DNA of 64,000 bases from JAVJST01 sp965229715 (GCA_965229715.1 CBDDJL010000004.1:496001-560000), one strand, 5' to 3'. Shown: positions 62,101 through 63,644, counted from the first letter of the stretch. The notes: generated by a model not told the origin, from the letters alone. Numbers and translations are program-made.

Positions 62101-63644
62101 ATATTGTCGATCTTAGTTGCCGCAGTTTCAATGACCGATCCGAGACTGAATGCGCTAACCACGGCAGGTGACACTGGAATCCCCGCCGCCACGGCATTGG
62201 CTGCCATCTTCGACAAGCTGGCGAAGGCGTTCGCCGCCGCCGAAATGGCATTGGCGGCATTCAATGCCGAGAGCGTGTTGACCACGTCGCCCGCGACCGT
62301 CGTCACTTCGCCGGACGTGAGGCCCGTCGAAGTCGCGCCCAACGATGTTTTCGCCGTCGAAAACGCCGAGGTCGAACTTGTCGGATCGGCCGCATTGCTC
62401 GCCTTGGTCTCGGCACTGCTGGCGACACCGGCCGCCGTTGTCGCAGTATCGGCAATCCCGATCAGGGCATCGATGTTCGGGTCTTCGGGATCGGGAAGCG
62501 GGATCGCGTCAAAGGGGATCAACGGCGGTGGTTTGGGCGCCAGAAGATCGACAACCTGTGCTTTGACCAACGCCAGCTTTTGCGCAAAAACGACCTTTTG
62601 CTGCAATCCTTCGTTGATTGCATCTGCGATGTCTTGATTGAGTTCGCCGAGTTGTTCGAGAACCTCCGGGTCGAGCTCCGTCTCCTCCTCGCCCTGCTCG
62701 CCTTCCTCACCCTGGCCCGGCGGTGTTGGCAGGCTGCTGAGAATTTGACCGTACTGCTGGTCGATTTCGTCCTGGGTCAGGTTGGTCGGCGGCGGCGGCG
62801 CGACGTTGAAGCTGGTCATTGCGACCGTGGCGCCGAAGCTGCTCAGCACGACGACGCCGGCGGCGTTGGAAATGACGATCTCGCCGATGGTGCCGTCCGG
62901 GTCGGGCAGCAGGGTGAACTGGTTGTTGGCGCCCTCGCCCCTGATCTCGCCCGCTGCCGTGGTGCCGCGAATACCGATCGTCGCGACCGGCGTATCCAGC
63001 GTCATCGCATCGACGTCGGTCTTGGCGATCTGACCGGAAACGAACGAGAACGCGCCCTCGACCAGCGAAATGCCGAACTCGCCCTCCTGGGTGCCCGGAT
63101 CGTAGACGAACTCGTCGAGCACCATGCGGCCGTCGTCGCCGAGCGAGAAGGTGCTTTCGTCGGCGAATTCGATGCCGAGCGAACCATCGGCCCCCGTCTC
63201 GACGACATCGCCGAGGAACACCGGATCGCCCTCCGAGAGGGTTTCGCGGGTGCCGTCGGCGCGGGTGACGCTGACGTCGCCCTGCGACGTTGCGACCCGC
63301 CCGATGGGCTCCGTAACGGCGGCCGTCTCCGTCGCCTGGGCGTATTGGCCCGGCGCCAGAGGACCGGCAAGCTTCTCGACCAGCGCGCCCTTGAGAATCG
63401 CACCGGCGTCGGTCTTCAGCGACGGCGGGTCGCCGTCGAAGAAGTCGCGGACGAGAACCTGCTCGCCGTTCGGTCCCTTGATGAAGAGGTCGCCACCCTG
63501 ACGCACGAAATCTGCACGCAGCAACCAATTGCCGCCTGTCAGTTCGATCGTCTCGACGTCACTGCCGTCGAGAATTAACGTGGATGACTCAGTTTCTTGC
63601 GCAGACTGATCTTTGCCATCCTCAGGGAGGATGCGGGAATTCAC
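25644..63644 (-). CDS. Giant FecR/RTX/LamG multidomain type I secreted adhesin
   Basis: 12,666 aa in one unbroken frame, about 1.25 MDa by residue count. A GTG start at 63644 lies three codons after an in-frame stop, with GGAGGGG upstream. Order by residue: N-terminal anchor-like segment (1-110), FecR domain (about 114-237), acidic linker (305-350), alanine-rich helix (about 362-3495) with inserted beta modules, cadherin/VCBS-like domains (about 3510-4405), RTX block, propeller-like segment (about 4546-5036), RTX, FG-GAP segment (about 5392-5932), RTX and cadherin-like mix, eight LamG-like domains (about 7059-8980), then RTX blocks to the C-terminal secretion region. Many GGxGxDxLxGG nonapeptides should fold on Ca2+ outside the cell. 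I noticed one cysteine only (TGEGPCAPTAV). Exported by the ABC, HlyD and TolC proteins of this locus. Role in surface or cell-cell attachment is inferred. Confidence 0.95.
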   Translation of the reverse strand: MNSRILPEDGKDQSAQETESSTLILDGSDVETIELTGGNWLLRADFVRQGGDLFIKGPNGEQVLVRDFFDGDPPSLKTDAGAILKGALVEKLAGPLAPGQYAQATETAAVTEPIGRVATSQGDVSVTRADGTRETLSEGDPVFLGDVVETGADGSLGIEFADESTFSLGDDGRMVLDEFVYDPGTQEGEFGISLVEGAFSFVSGQIAKTDVDAMTLDTPVATIGIRGTTAAGEIRGEGANNQFTLLPDPDGTIGEIVISNAAGVVVLSSFGATVAMTSFNVAPPPPTNLTQDEIDQQYGQILSSLPTPPGQGEEGEQGEEETELDPEVLEQLGELNQDIADAINEGLQQKVVFAQKLALVKAQVVDLLAPKPPPLIPFDAIPLPDPEDPNIDALIGIADTATTAAGVASSAETKASNAADPTSSTSAFSTAKTSLGATSTGLTSGEVTTVAGDVVNTLSALNAANAISAAANAFASLSKMAANAVAAGIPVSPAVVSAFSLGSVIETAATKIDNIVDAAIDAAPKIAAAAATAAANASAGNKLAAARAEVRSVEAGLINAELIADGLTVRFEDLQTILDSIAEFDGSNNLIGGVLFVLNEALASADSALQSAISSTLTTTVNAVDAAADSATSAYEAIIESDPDTALQKSAAAATFANNALARRDEVNEAQLDFELANPPPPNVFSKFQAFNQKLQDTKLATDLANQGIDSVTELIDAANQFRDGSAAQAVTDAATALGDSSSGLIKSAADANAAADTAVAAVDTARATLIGFLRTEAQAEAVEAAWTDSVGQAQALFDESFADLQVAQALARGASDGTNGTATAAADGTVAYTVDTAAFNALAEGESLTDTIQVTVLGVDQSTALTRYLDGALDLELANLLGGGASNGEFVLQTVTVTVTKTSGQAVVTGLSEISAFGGLQADAAIQASSDAAPTDQVLQAQAVLAGQYLQNLDAEVTFRDSVENLFRTTLTSAQSELATATQARIDAAADVATGQSDFDAAVTAFEQVVVDALQASRDLADGQSDLALAEAFVLIAQAASEAQALLDLEGQVNLAVAKAAEAAAAADAAAAARDIAAQNAGQPDDNGVTATPNKFDAEAAAIQAGGAAQENRLEFGGPFAVGDQITIDVGGQSSVYTVASGVTTLGELEAALVSFINGDGTLSALVEANAEFTVGQDGVLKVRDIDRPGEFTLTVSSDNGSTTIANTIAVQSASGAEQAAQAASDAAAAAAQAAVQAANSTFLSNDADAIAAQNALVAKANAAATAAAAAAASAAAAGDTAWAASDLADIINPTPQDATEAQNLFNQNLVTNQNQETAQNAADAAAALAAQQALEARINDITDELGAITNANTDAILAFDQHLLANGVVTATAGATGGRISVASNLAGTELDVSISATGGATASASVSTLATDDTAQISSLRLSGTPAAGTTYNVAVAGKQVDAISLRGTPESGDAYAITINGTTVTVATTGTESGIGAVRDALLSAINLNGTLSSVVTASAGSGSGELVIEADTAGTGFTTSVTATAGGGSDNVADNFMVARTIVRNFSDQSISYTVTGQENGLSGIRDAIVAEINESTALAGLRGTANAAAAEARAQELIAETNEAQIAQLLADGVSFGDEQVTSLQTIVSAASNAATQARVTAVSAAAAAETARLAAESAADDATTAATGLGAAAAAEAERAKNAEASAARGDSGADQAVINAEASESDANGAKLLADARIDAAEFAADAAAAATQAAADAAQQAQEQADAAAAQRALDRAEALRQATDFADQAEAKVLEALQAAADAEAAARNVNADLAATAAQRASTAADEALALSQAASNAALGNGRDALLQAQRAANAATEAASSAGSASAASTVAANAAEAVEDWVDGTASVARVAAEQTSASAAAAAAAAAAAAATAADAVDTAQAAVVDPAVSLAAAQAAVTSRQNSLATVQGRRQAADDGDDGNDSAIELVWDSAITQAEQALADAQAAEADAQDAFDAAQDALTLAQQEATSAANAANAAAQQAAEAAEALGFAVAFEIAAQGSAQASADLALESISLEIASADDTAQSAADTAETAAQTASDEAATAVADANAADQSVADQAATDAGDAANAAQAAFDGLLTFFSLATTNDIDQDIAAILAKAQEAAAIDDLQAGVNAADSLEAAQDAANLAQNAVVDSLSAVLTSIKQAIASSTASATEASAQAQVVSAAIAGGADLEARLVTAATEALNAAKADATAAGQRALAAEAEASAAFEAAKARASDASAAVEASTAAQAAAQEAADAAAAALVSRDAAQTAKDSADIEAARAQAALDAFSSNNLNTIDPETFQALQQANTRAQNAATEASEALSDANDFLATADAASAKAAVAAANALVAANSVSVSEAEAGRDAAETALAGATADRVIAETQAQSANNVSINGETTSAEIQALATTAEGFASQASTAAVNAAADAAAAKAALASIPISIVVSGTVEAGDRFSVSVNGNTVRVTVAEGDDLAAVRDKLIDAINDDANVGPLVNAAAATQDGRLTIVRDNPNAQINVSATTTNVAQGNADNAISVVAPKDARSAAQTAADQALSSAATASGVAQVDTVTISGAVENNDTYTVTVNGNAVTITVDTSTESSLADVRDKLVNAINADGTVGNIVASAAGNDDGQLTLTALNAGIAFTTAASATDAGGSVNAADVATTVAAVSGSSQVAQVDTLTLEGGTAIGDTYSITINGSDTITVTVDSSTAGDIGAIRDAIVAEINDANNATSSVVTAAAGSTSAELTLTADIAGVAFTTSDSGTSGNTVTIATTTANLAGADDKAAAAAALAQAQLATATAQADAAEAAQAKGDISIAANDLLTAAEAADATVDQQKAAQVETLTINDPVDAGDQYSVTINGTTVSFVATDTSADTVKAGLITAINGNATITRLVSASDGGAGVVSVRGDTSGSSFTMTAAISDADSEGTSGTVSEAITIAAVDGQITASTIAGVAAQALVDARAFANANPPNEAGALNVLVTAANDLGVTHDGTAQSATDAIKALAVSAANAALDDLKAIADSIDGFTLSATSGTVSAQADAIATQIKAQANTISADADASQAAKSLIVDVLDEIDAVVSGVKAVARASVTAQQTADSVLAQVNAASGQNEALIAANQADFDAALEAATSARDAADTSVDIATAAAIRALNEAQDAMEAVSATLGDAATFEGDQGNAAVATAIGDAGTAATTAVTTLGGRITEIGNGSATAGADAANDIDGVIAQIDTAIGLTSQTNVVTVTSSVVTAVQAGAVSFDISINDGTNTTALTVNLAQDANATLASVRTAIVDAIQADTGGLAAIVDAANGFADSQLVLVADSTAATYTVALDLSATSLAGTAITTFETGTQSALLALRTGLDTASDIASTIQSAVTDAVTGRDTAQGNVDAINSLSFDASDFAGAQGVIQQAEIAATNAESAAQDAADGASLAEAQAVGAQQGAAQARAGQTQFTQFSSKATEQAELQAAQDAAASKPVAVADTAQVDEGDVGTGNGNSVTLNLLSNDLRADDDPLVGASIVAVGSPSGGKVVVNSQVDTVTIVGQSEAGDTYTVSVNGTGVTYEVAETDGDIDELINSIVDAINGNTALSAIVTASAGSRATGDILLTAKIGGQALSTTATAVNNGSVDDNSASVATTTANGSITYTTVGDFNGTDSFTYTVQSAGNTPAFSSASVTVDVRAVNDAPVANNDFGSTIDEVTGVTINLLTNDSDVDTGDALSVTAFGDLVITVPGDDVSLFPAADSSAANADDASLTDLTYNLGSPTGDPATYSTALGTFVDNGDGTVRFTPDSSVWESLNVDESQTIRMAYTLSDDAASDSSTPLTDTATINITVNGTNDGPVAGGAVVDGNAASASLTIDEDSPLSGTLQATDVEGDSLIFSEAADSAPASGNLTINSDGTFVYTPTTAVVNSLAAGGTLEDSFTFRVQDRADGNDDLQFAEQEITITITGVNDNPEAADDTAATDTATVISVDAANGVLANDSDIDAGDTLAVTASTGQTQADTLTLAGTLEDGDVYRIEIDGNIITHTVDTASDTSLAVLAQNIAQDLNDLVTSLAGSPPSETTYAGTPPDPQVSSVTISTSVVVGDGVSLVIDGQTISATTASGLQSEIFGGLAADITATLSGSGYSAQGFADRVEITGPDGGPFNIDNLMPILGGGSSLNLGDVSVSELNPFTPGAAAQTSVAVPGTAEAGDSFRVSVEGQIFEATAPNGSTAPDEDIALDIAGQINAALSGSVTAIATAGAIALTSTDGSDLLASVVEASPVTLDVSANADGSNPVVVINSASVGDGFRVIATAENGSGNPTADNAITATSAISGTSARGAAITINGDGSYSYDPTGVDFGDLTDAQTENDTITYSITDENGGTATATLTVTVGGTVRSVSGTDSVTLVNSKVDRVLGTDGDETITVTGQAEAGDIVDLKGGVDSVTFSSGLDDTVEILGVESVNLGGGDDRLILGDSTDVVIDGGAGNDTVAFGNAGQGITVDLSAGTATAVGTALVAGDGEAAGEGTLEVVEPRAVGQLIGSVTESSLVGIVEAGGTVYVVERIAPDDPAGNGVSFVYNLRTADPSTAVPSAPILADFGIEVRDLAVDPADPNTLFLVDSSDFLYTIDVAASTVQSVGPLAIGSGSSEPFITRGLGFDPTSNALFAIGYDFSTNDGSGARVLYEVDPATGGVAAGTTPLALSGTDAQLYGLAFHPVTGQLASVNFDNGRIFDIDTTTGVVTEVGLVDGVGGDLEFVSDGSGGFKLVVATGYSETGADGTGNLYEIAQSPVTSDTTIGDPTSGGSITGLAQNAAGDMFAVNETFGGTSELITVDPLTGAQLSVVGPIVDATLANVTVFDLAVQPGTDTLYALDDQGRLLTVNAATGAGTVIGTIPTPDATTPDDFGFFAGIRNGIAFDPVSGKLYTSIFEPTITDTVTSPGFTIVRAGETLLLELNPADGTELSRTPLQAGDNLFIGGLAVEGSTGLIHGQAENGHVYSIDPVTGATTLLGISDGGGGDLAFVDGVPVAAFSLTGVENVEGSTGNDTLIGDGADNVLSGLAGDDVLDGGAGNDTLIGGTGDDLFVVSRGDDIVDATGSGEDALFMGDNFTPIDAERSADGDTIVLTFRDSTDDTTHTVTLINQLSAPLPTLIFNDEGVERTLPISTLIDGSGETNDTVFIGTAADETLRGGSGNDVLLGGAGNDTLRGGLGDDIHIGGPGNDTYLFEGGDDTVFGGAGNDLIDIDSPWRLANAEIDPDGLALSLTDGSNFGEVFVENHGAEPVEQVSVDVDRDGSAETFDLATGPDASAATNDTLIAGTSGDDTIVGGSGDDLLFGGLGSDSFDGGAGTDTVSFTGAGQGVDVDLAAGEARGESALPSSGSANVIGVNSLTANQGILISGNIGVNSQDDSEGIDFGDFNGDGFTDLLIGATRAPSPLSDVNNAYSVSYVVFGSATGLPLNSTNELDLDNASAVSDVMQVTRLGEAVSVKNAGDINGDGIDDILFHQFNGFSGGGYGSVVYGGPADPVNDPTGPTHLEALDTNSDGIVDLNDVRTSDHGFNFDAGSVDDITGIGDINGDGFGDIAIGYVGEDKSVIVFGGAANIAVQDALDGAVDSDLESIAPDGATSLEIQFNYLGSEIESVGDVNGDGFADSFFITGGSEAGSGEYGFLVYGGADFNTTLVAEAADNFANYGDGYASLASAISGGGGVAFTTGSGYIYDVSAAGDINGDGIADLIIHGYYDNGSTQENAAYVLFGGTDFDGLTGALGSYNGTFDAVVDATQGFGTFGDTLIAGDQITDIAGIGDFNGDGFDDIALGFGNEYNSTSQTYGRTVILFGGAGGVAPGGPISVDAIVATPANYDNAVVIEGLTTGFDIAAAGDINGDGFDDIAVGSKDFNTADGPYSSDDGFVGVVFGFGAAPDTIANVENVHGSDFADRIVGDAGANEILGFDGEDDLRGGAGNDVLIGGLGNDRLEGGAGADTLTGEGPCAPTAVDTFVYTSKTDSTLAAMDTIADFASGTDRIEFTGISGVNVSPTPFGLDTDPATTVGLIALDSSLADTLVFFTDNTDGYIYINGSGDVTPGSAGDFDGTLIRLAGVTTAPVITDYVGGNLVSDIAGQDGVDDVLTGSPGDDTFVSTTGTDTVDLSATVGGDDTFLIETRFELVDAVTTGSSLRFDIELESDQSLHATTLQAHSVNPLTFVEVDIDGDDTTEIFRVDNATTGKDVSGELAGDRWLISGSSGNDTSVGNTLGDVLFGNSGFDNLSGGGGDDFLDGGTGNDTILGGAGDDIIIGGIGQDQLTGGAGADTFEFDTGDSPNGSSFRDTITDFNAAEDTIDLLDVVSNDLVLLPDDVDPGNTDLIGLATASAYLNTTTSVLGIDTDGDRVVDMEIDLTGLTGTLSAANFIVGGTANAKPSIDATQGPALTAIDEDISGVANTGTTVADVVVDNSITDADGAVEAIAIVAADDANGTWEFSTDGGATFNPFGTVGSGNALLLDAVSLVRFVPDGDFNGTANFTIRAWDQTSGNAGDYVTIVDNSAIGFGSDTVQVTINPINDAPELTAPIIVDGTIFDDNLVGSADPEDLLGGLGDDIISGGGGNDLIIGGFGADTLTGGVGPDEFLVFNLQHSGTVAETRDTITDFNVAEDIITFSGFISTSLGFVLESGGTLISGDGNASATFASNLLSVDIDDDGVADMTFTLTGVADGTLTDANFQNFGGSGGPVIPDIVGTDAGETINGSGGNQVILGLAGDDTIIGGGAFDTLTGGLGADILTGSTGFNIYEYQQIADSVSGSRDTITVFEADGNDTIEMRFLEGAAFNYVGNAEFTGGGTASASFDGSLLSIDVDGSGSADMEITLASVVGTLDITDFDVGFPPTVFPSGGPVDFTEDGGPVIASPAFNVFDPDFENFDGGTLTVTVVGGLQPGDELGFDGSAHSFPLSLSAGLTPGSIIDDGLDNLGTIVQDGSSGTLSVTLTANAFSGAVRDIAQSITFNNTLNDPGAASRTLQFTLTDGDGGTSNVLDQIINIIPVNDAPEVAAVTTVGDALSFDGVDDVVTTNLTTLGASFTVEAWINTAVTGNAIASKHTVDGSGDAAVEMALFVNGSGGVTFLAGNGTTFADAIGTTPVTGNTWVHVAATFDASDGAMRVYVNGEEDAADTLGGTRVSGGLDLEIGRLNTGTPNFFDGAIDDFRLYSDVRTQAEIQADMGGFVPADAAAANLQLRYDFEDVTPLTGQNVPNLGSAGASADGVMGVDALAGSDEPLPVGFNGQAMVFDGTNKVEALVDEAATGNGDFAFQVWFKTTATGVRQDLMAIGDGAAADKAGLLFIDTDNELRFDLAFTPGISVTLDSGTPDVTDGQWHHAAVSYDADLVGGTTALYLDGVAIGSSMALTPDFDVGEVDIGSGPGGTNFVGELFDARIYDTFRSSADITSDMIAPPDLTDVNLIAAFPLNTSNGSVVDDIVGGNDGTFTASGSPTTPTIVDTNPFLTAEDNILQGRVDAVDAEGDALTYTIDTQAANGTAAIDVAGNWTYTPDPDFNGADSFIVEVDDLNGGVTTRTIDVTVAAVNDDPVILGASGGNVVAQFDGVDDFAEVVDSAALLPSNAGDPFTIEAWFQVPNGTTSHPLVAMGQNSGNLGLEIEIDGDGTLTALSPGGAQAASSTSVNDGVWHHVAVVYDGAQLQTYIDGAVDGNPDPVALDLTAGDIVFGKSLDGVRHFAGAVDDIRMWSTARTADQIADNYQRTDLSDTTGLTAHYTLDNANDQAVDDDISLIDVSGNGHALSAGGPPSDPFAEYVSLDGFGDRVQFTEFNSVAATGDLSVEMWIRPDNLAAGHGQQNFITLGNTEFGMFGGSLSWSIDGQAASLAASNFTEGEWVHVAFVFDESADSVTRYVNGVGATPSFGWTGTITDPAEIVLGNGVNGFQGAISQVRIYDAVRSQSEIQSSMDTDHVDGQTAGLVNAYPLDGHLDNQVRPNGIQPADGVLQGDAAFVDQAPQLLGPNVTSGAVAFDGDDSITVTDDGSLTPTSWTVEAWVQTETSGATQRILNKVATTNGGTYTLTIDPSGVAAMRLETTDNAFVSSVSTTNVTDGQWHHLAATYDEITQTISIFVDGVLENSTVGVGTPKASSGDLHIGTFNGSIQHFTGNIADVRIWNHVRNEFEIEDGMENFVPIDSDGLIANFRLDDEPGGTAVTTVSDATGTFTGTAAGNPTFVDTAPAAFADNVVAQEDTVLIGQIGAVDADGDTLAFAIGIEPTNGTVSIDAATGAYEYTPDANYNGPDSFLVSVGDGQGGGTTKTINVNVQPANDEPDIAAVTTTGDAMQFDGVDDVLTVADHPALNFGTGDFTIEAWVNHASATAASELDVIVDKRDDNGKGFSVQIDENDQVTFTIKDTSGGGTTITATDLLVPVGQDTHIAVSVSRAGDAVIYINGEEAGRGDVTTEPSSIDVGDALLVGNTDTSPTALVGFDGIIDEVRIYDRALNQTDIANDMGGFVPADPAAAGLQLHLDMENVTGETITNLGAAAGADGDTSAIAPPIFNGDQVFDFNGTTSAVTSTGNYTVSGSHSMEVWFKTSTAGGTNGQGIISISDGNVNDENYSEARMLDDGTLLFQIKSTTGNLLQVATTNTYDDGQWHHVAYSYDATTNTMTPYIDGVVEPTAFVSQSLGNLSGFVAEPADGGVFQVGLDRVESEFFQGQLTDARLWNTTRSDTDIADNFQARLAGSESGLEIYYKLDEGSGTVAADSATGNGTFNGVFNGGFVAATGVQGEVTPVGFNGAAMTFDGDDRVSATGEADLLVGESDLTMSVWFRTDTSGTRQELMDWGAGDALNNMAQLYIDGTTNTLTTDLSFNAGFSAGPVVTDGAWHHAALTYVEASNTLTLFLDGVEIGSQSTGGVGAFDLNVDSGEHYIGAGESNTLHFTGELFDARFYDDARSLGELRSDMTSPPDPTDANLLAAYPLNDSNGSAVANIAGNFDGVFESATVASTPTFVETNPFLVAEDSSLQGRVDAIDIDGDPLFFNVFNGAANGSVSVQSDGTWQYTPNPDYSGADSFEIEVRDSDGGSDVRTVNVFVKPVNDAPVITGLAGDVTAYAEGGGPRFIDDASLPAGVTDADNVDFFGGSLTVSITSGLAVAQDQLSLGGGGVTLSSTMAGATVSTAASGIVGTLVNAIAPGSDLVIDFTTAGKPTLADVDEILRALTYENLDPLNANLGVRTVSISLDDGAGGIGTVSTVTVDVQNTVNGISVNGTQGVTLEAGVDDNVTGSAGDDIITATGLFEAGDSIDLLAHTSGDVLNLANGINTLVISGVETVNLGSGGATNTLNIQSVFPSGSISGTSGVDQLNFGTFANSATISFFEQVTGGDLNDAINAGSADIAGGVYDGAAGTDTLQFIGAATLTNADLAGVTNWETWTLGSDAAYTITLDDANVAAAETLTINANNLNFSQIIDASAETDGNVTVLGGNVNDVFTGGAGNDIFTSGLGDDIMNASGGNDTYDSTGAGTDTLQLLDHQLLSLTFDGTDLGVTTRGGGTINTVTVTNHAVNPLEQIIFDASGDGIANAYIIQTTLDASANGFNSAVVGTAVGDTLIGSGQNDYLAGNDGADAISGGSGADSLFGGSSNDSLTGGTGADTFVYSAGTESTQTLTDNITDFVSGTDAILFQGMAGINIEPDTSVPFTTDIAGTVAAIELGSTSNQIHFFDDGIHGYLYVKGAGIGGIDFSGTLIRLDAVLTAPAASDFRTGDVTEPATVANLGAPDTTGVDVALDLTDIVISGDSGQPFTVTLALPDASSGTFSEPSSGAAVSSYNAGTGVWTVTGTSTDVNAVLSQLTYTPASSFTGVVDIEGTVDDGVNQPLTTTKRVLITNDTFIGDGNANTLTGGLADQFFDGGAGTDTIDAASGADIILGGDGDDIIEGGTGSGDEGDHIVGGLGNDTITDGSDTAFVDIAYFSGVSAGYTVTKADANGDYDADNDGFIDAGPNVGNPFTAVFGMWAVIDNNAADGDEGVDILTGVEQVHFLGDSVTVDLNYVMTDSGITLNGGANDDILTGNLTTNETLNGFAGNDTLDGGAGSDILNGGDGDDVMEGGTGSGDTADTFTGGLGNDTITDGSNTAFIDVAVFAGSYNGGADFTISGIDSGGPITVVDINAADGDEGTDILTGIEQVFFQGDGVTVNLNYVFTDSGVPLNGAENDDILTSNLASDDVLNGFAGNDTLDGGAGSDTLNGGDGDDVMEGGSSTGDTADTFTGGLGNDTITDSSNTAFIDVAVFSGLSTDYTISGIDSGGPITVVDINAADGDEGTDILTGIEQVFFQGDGVTVNLNYVFTDSGVPLNGAENDDILTATLSSDDVLNGFAGDDVLDGGNGDDILIGGAGADALTGGGHTTGDTFVFASAADSNLTATDVITDFTGNADKIELQGIFGIDLTPDTTVGFSVDTATTVGLIDAGITDDQLHFFTDGTNGWLYIKDSGDDSGFDGFLVQLDGVTTAPAAGDFTGAVNLIAGSNGADDNLVGSAGDDLFVATSTNVSNDTLQTNGGTDTLRIEVDSGFELFGAALIAATDAAVNDLVIVIEDSSFNQFNTIVLDHLINPLSFLEFDADEDGQLDTYKLSTSFDVSADGGFAGVDAFLVGTAAGETISGNSGNDIILAGDGADTVDGGAGDDALVGSAGSDTITTGSGVDEIIYTQSTDADVGGGETITDFDAGTSSTVVDIIDIEDVISGPFSFIAAAAFTGGGSAEARFDDTSKLLSIDVNGDGSIDAGTDMEITLTGVSIANLDVGDFFFGSGLNTVVGTAGDEDLTGTAGDDLILPGDATPDFGDRILATTGNDTVDFTGTVDGFYVLDYSTLAGPIDLDITSVSGETDGTVVKGAGGADGTDTLLNIELIDGDIGGLQINGTAGTDDINVDLIDSSEFVQIRAGAGNDTITGGGGFDRADYSNADNGIVVDLTLGSGQVTNDGFGDVDTLGAGIDEIRGSDYDDNFTGSSGDDRFITRLGDDVVDGGAGFDLVRYDRSGVEGIVADLETGTVTGLWFHEFFTDTLSNIESIRGSNSGDMLIGSTDADTFDGKGGDDTIVGGGGSDTLKGNSGSDFFVYEAATDSNGGASLDTISDFTSGEDVIVLNGIGQGTFQLQANDSTLVANGGNTQATLRTSDNTLLIDLNGTGAADMQIVLTEVSSLAATDFFVTEAANSQFGTLGDDNLSDASNIGVTLDGDDGNDTITGGSGNDLLLGGDGIDVIDGGDGDDVILPGTNPSWDDQIISSNGNDIVDFVGAGVGFFTLSYANQGSIDVLFGTESGTVGKYSDAAQTTLVGTDTLRNLDVIDGWVYGGLDLDGSAGDDTISITMGDEEWVQVSGGAGNDAFTFVNGNGTGQVRLDYSDAAGGIVVNLGANGDDTYSGSNQAGSTALDGFGGTDTFAGDVWEVRGSDFADVIVGSGLDEGFIARKGNDIIDGGGGFDRVNYDRGYVDRVEVDLSTGTAIVTESGGSATHTDTLINIEHIRGSGGDDDIIGSSGDDKLDGRSGNDVIEGGGGTDTLIGGSGSDVFLYGAATDSAPNVGDFIGDFNAVDDVIELDGLVDTSITYLGRLEDAAAFTGGLTTEILYDDTNDVISIDLDGDTVVDMAISLDSLFDGTTLTGANFIGATTVSGTTGNDALTGTAIDDIFVASRGADTLVSNGGFDTFVIDTQFFVERATFDGTDLAVVFEDSADGTVHTTTALNHDVNPISFVEMDFDEDGVLEEYAINTTTLGATVGVDTVLIGTDALGQFLTGNTGNDILLGNDGDDTLNANAGNDFLDGGTGADVLSGGAGDDIMIHDSADTSVDGGTGFDTLEFDHGPAAIDLRGVVTVANVEALDITEAGSEILVGTQTTFKNADSSIQIQDVTGAAVLGAFDGVSVGDSIVVNTTTSNNVTTTVNSVSADGSTITVAAVLADETDTDGTGFSVSATGFVTNTGHQLVFDDTADSISVQRISDSALTTAAFDAFAVGDTFTVTGSASNDGTYIIVSIIDGGATVTVAEDITVAETFTPSSTTAFIEAAGAALTINAADVVAMTDAVNTLTITGDSTDSVVSDDTWYQVGTSGGFTQFTSGATALQVQTGIDVAGLNVAGGQAGTLGNDTDSGTAAADTYFATTGNDVYSTGGGGDTIVIGADFFFEHAVYDDLTSLTFEYESIYDFSFHTLTIDTIDDTTGVPASFVAFDFNEDGIIQTADLVSESFGILTTTGTYDGTGVDASRVIVGGSGVNTITSTSTGNNVILAGGGNDIINVITTDASFVDGGAGDDVITGGGGADEIFFSEGNDTLNASAGGDRLEVDNLLTLTGAFRTQATNDVIFDFTDGVTAHSLTVDGADDVTNTLLVELDADGDGFEEDYLLATSAIAGSDPTGYIVTGDDGASPLNLLGSASDDLIIGNSAGGDIDAGGGDDRVVVSELDSQTVQTLDGGTGTDTVSFEAISSGNGVILDLDGVGAGLGNVGDGINPNDTLNGFENVIGTDFADTIRADGNDNILHGGAGDDDLFGESGADTLFGGDGDDELQGDAGADTLTGGAGSDVFVYNASPGESPVSSGFDTITDFDAGGVGTFVDRIDFSGVGLQDGFKFEGIDVDVGSFVGSTNNVRASFNTATRRLEVDSDGDAAIDMEIELQNVNESNLGDEDFIAPVGIQ
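32561..33439 (-). repeat. Near-identical tandem RTX units of 435 and 444 bp
   Basis: Unit boundaries set on the shared CGGCGAAACC (32561, 32996) and CGGCGAAGCC (33440) give steps of 435 and 444 bp, or 145 and 148 aa. A core of roughly 165 bp, starting near 32632 and again near 33064, appears almost base-for-base identical. A third, more diverged unit follows to about 33950. Recent in-frame duplication is the simplest reading. Confidence 0.85.
36700..42470 (-). other. Eight LamG-like (concanavalin fold) domains
   Basis: Residues about 7059-8980. Each unit shows a start like xxFDGxDDxV, a strand FTIEAWI or MxVWF, then xxWHHVAxxYD and a YxDGVxxG turn, and ends xGxxDDxRxYxxxRTxAEI. Starts are near 42470, 41810, 40890, 40230, 39600, 38670, 38000 and 37300. 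Three cadherin-like spacers (EDxxLxGRVDAxDxDGDxLxY, YTPxxxYNGxDSFxVxVxD) lie at about 41150-40900, 38940-38690 and 36640-36370. Such domains commonly bind glycans or matrix. Confidence 0.85.
45850..47470 (-). other. FG-GAP / integrin-alpha-like segment of the giant adhesin
   Basis: Residues about 5392-5932 contain seven FG-GAP calcium motifs: GDFNGDGFTDLLIG, GDINGDGIDDILF, GDINGDGFGDIAIG, GDVNGDGFADSFF, GDINGDGIADLIIHG, GDFNGDGFDDIALG and GDINGDGFDDIAVG. This matches the seven blades of an integrin-alpha-type propeller. Confidence 0.85.
48540..50010 (-). other. Beta-propeller-like segment of the giant adhesin
   Basis: Residues about 4546-5036 carry repeated blades such as TLFLVDSSDFLYTIDVAAST, YGLAFHPVTGQLASVNFDNG, FDLAVQPGTDTLYALDDQGR and NGIAFDPVSGKLYTSIFEP. 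The pattern (FxPxTGxLYxxD..G) resembles DUF4394 or NHL-type propellers. It is flanked by RTX repeats on both sides. Confidence 0.7.
50760..60305 (-). repeat. About ten copies of a ~100-aa GDxYxVxINGxxV beta module
   Basis: The shared pattern is xVDTLTLxGxxxxGDTYxVxINGxxVxxTV, then a helix-like xLxxVRDxLVxAINx, then a second beta half (xVTASAGxxxGxLxLTAxxAGxxFTT). Approximate copies, high to low coordinate: 60305-60010, 59320-59040 (with a fused half copy at 59400-59325), 56270-55975, 55890-55575, 55557-55235, 55058-54740, 53870-53520, 52968-52650, 51570-51400 and 51030-50760. Most sit inside the alanine-rich stalk; the last three lie among cadherin-like domains. Confidence 0.8.
53160..62560 (-). 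repeat. Alanine-rich helical stalk of the giant adhesin
   Basis: Residues about 362-3495 are dominated by Ala with Asp, Glu, Gln, Ser and Thr in a pattern expected for extended alpha helix or coiled coil (for example QAAADAAQQAQEQADAAAAQ). A near-pure alanine run lies around 57926-57966. Proline and glycine are rare except in the beta modules that interrupt it. No frameshift or stop occurs over 9.4 kb. Confidence 0.85.
62935..63305 (-). other. FecR domain of the giant adhesin
   Basis: Residues about 114-237: GRVATSQGDVSVTRADG, then GDPVFLGDVVETGADGSLGI, EFADESTFSLGDDGRMVLDE, GAFSFVSGQIAK and TPVATIGIRGTT. This is the FecR-type beta domain found near the N-terminus of many alphaproteobacterial type I adhesins. 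It is preceded by a segment (DFVRQGGDLFIKGPNGEQV, GPLAPGQYAQ) seen in the same proteins. It ends in a TAAG tetrapeptide at 229-232. Confidence 0.85.
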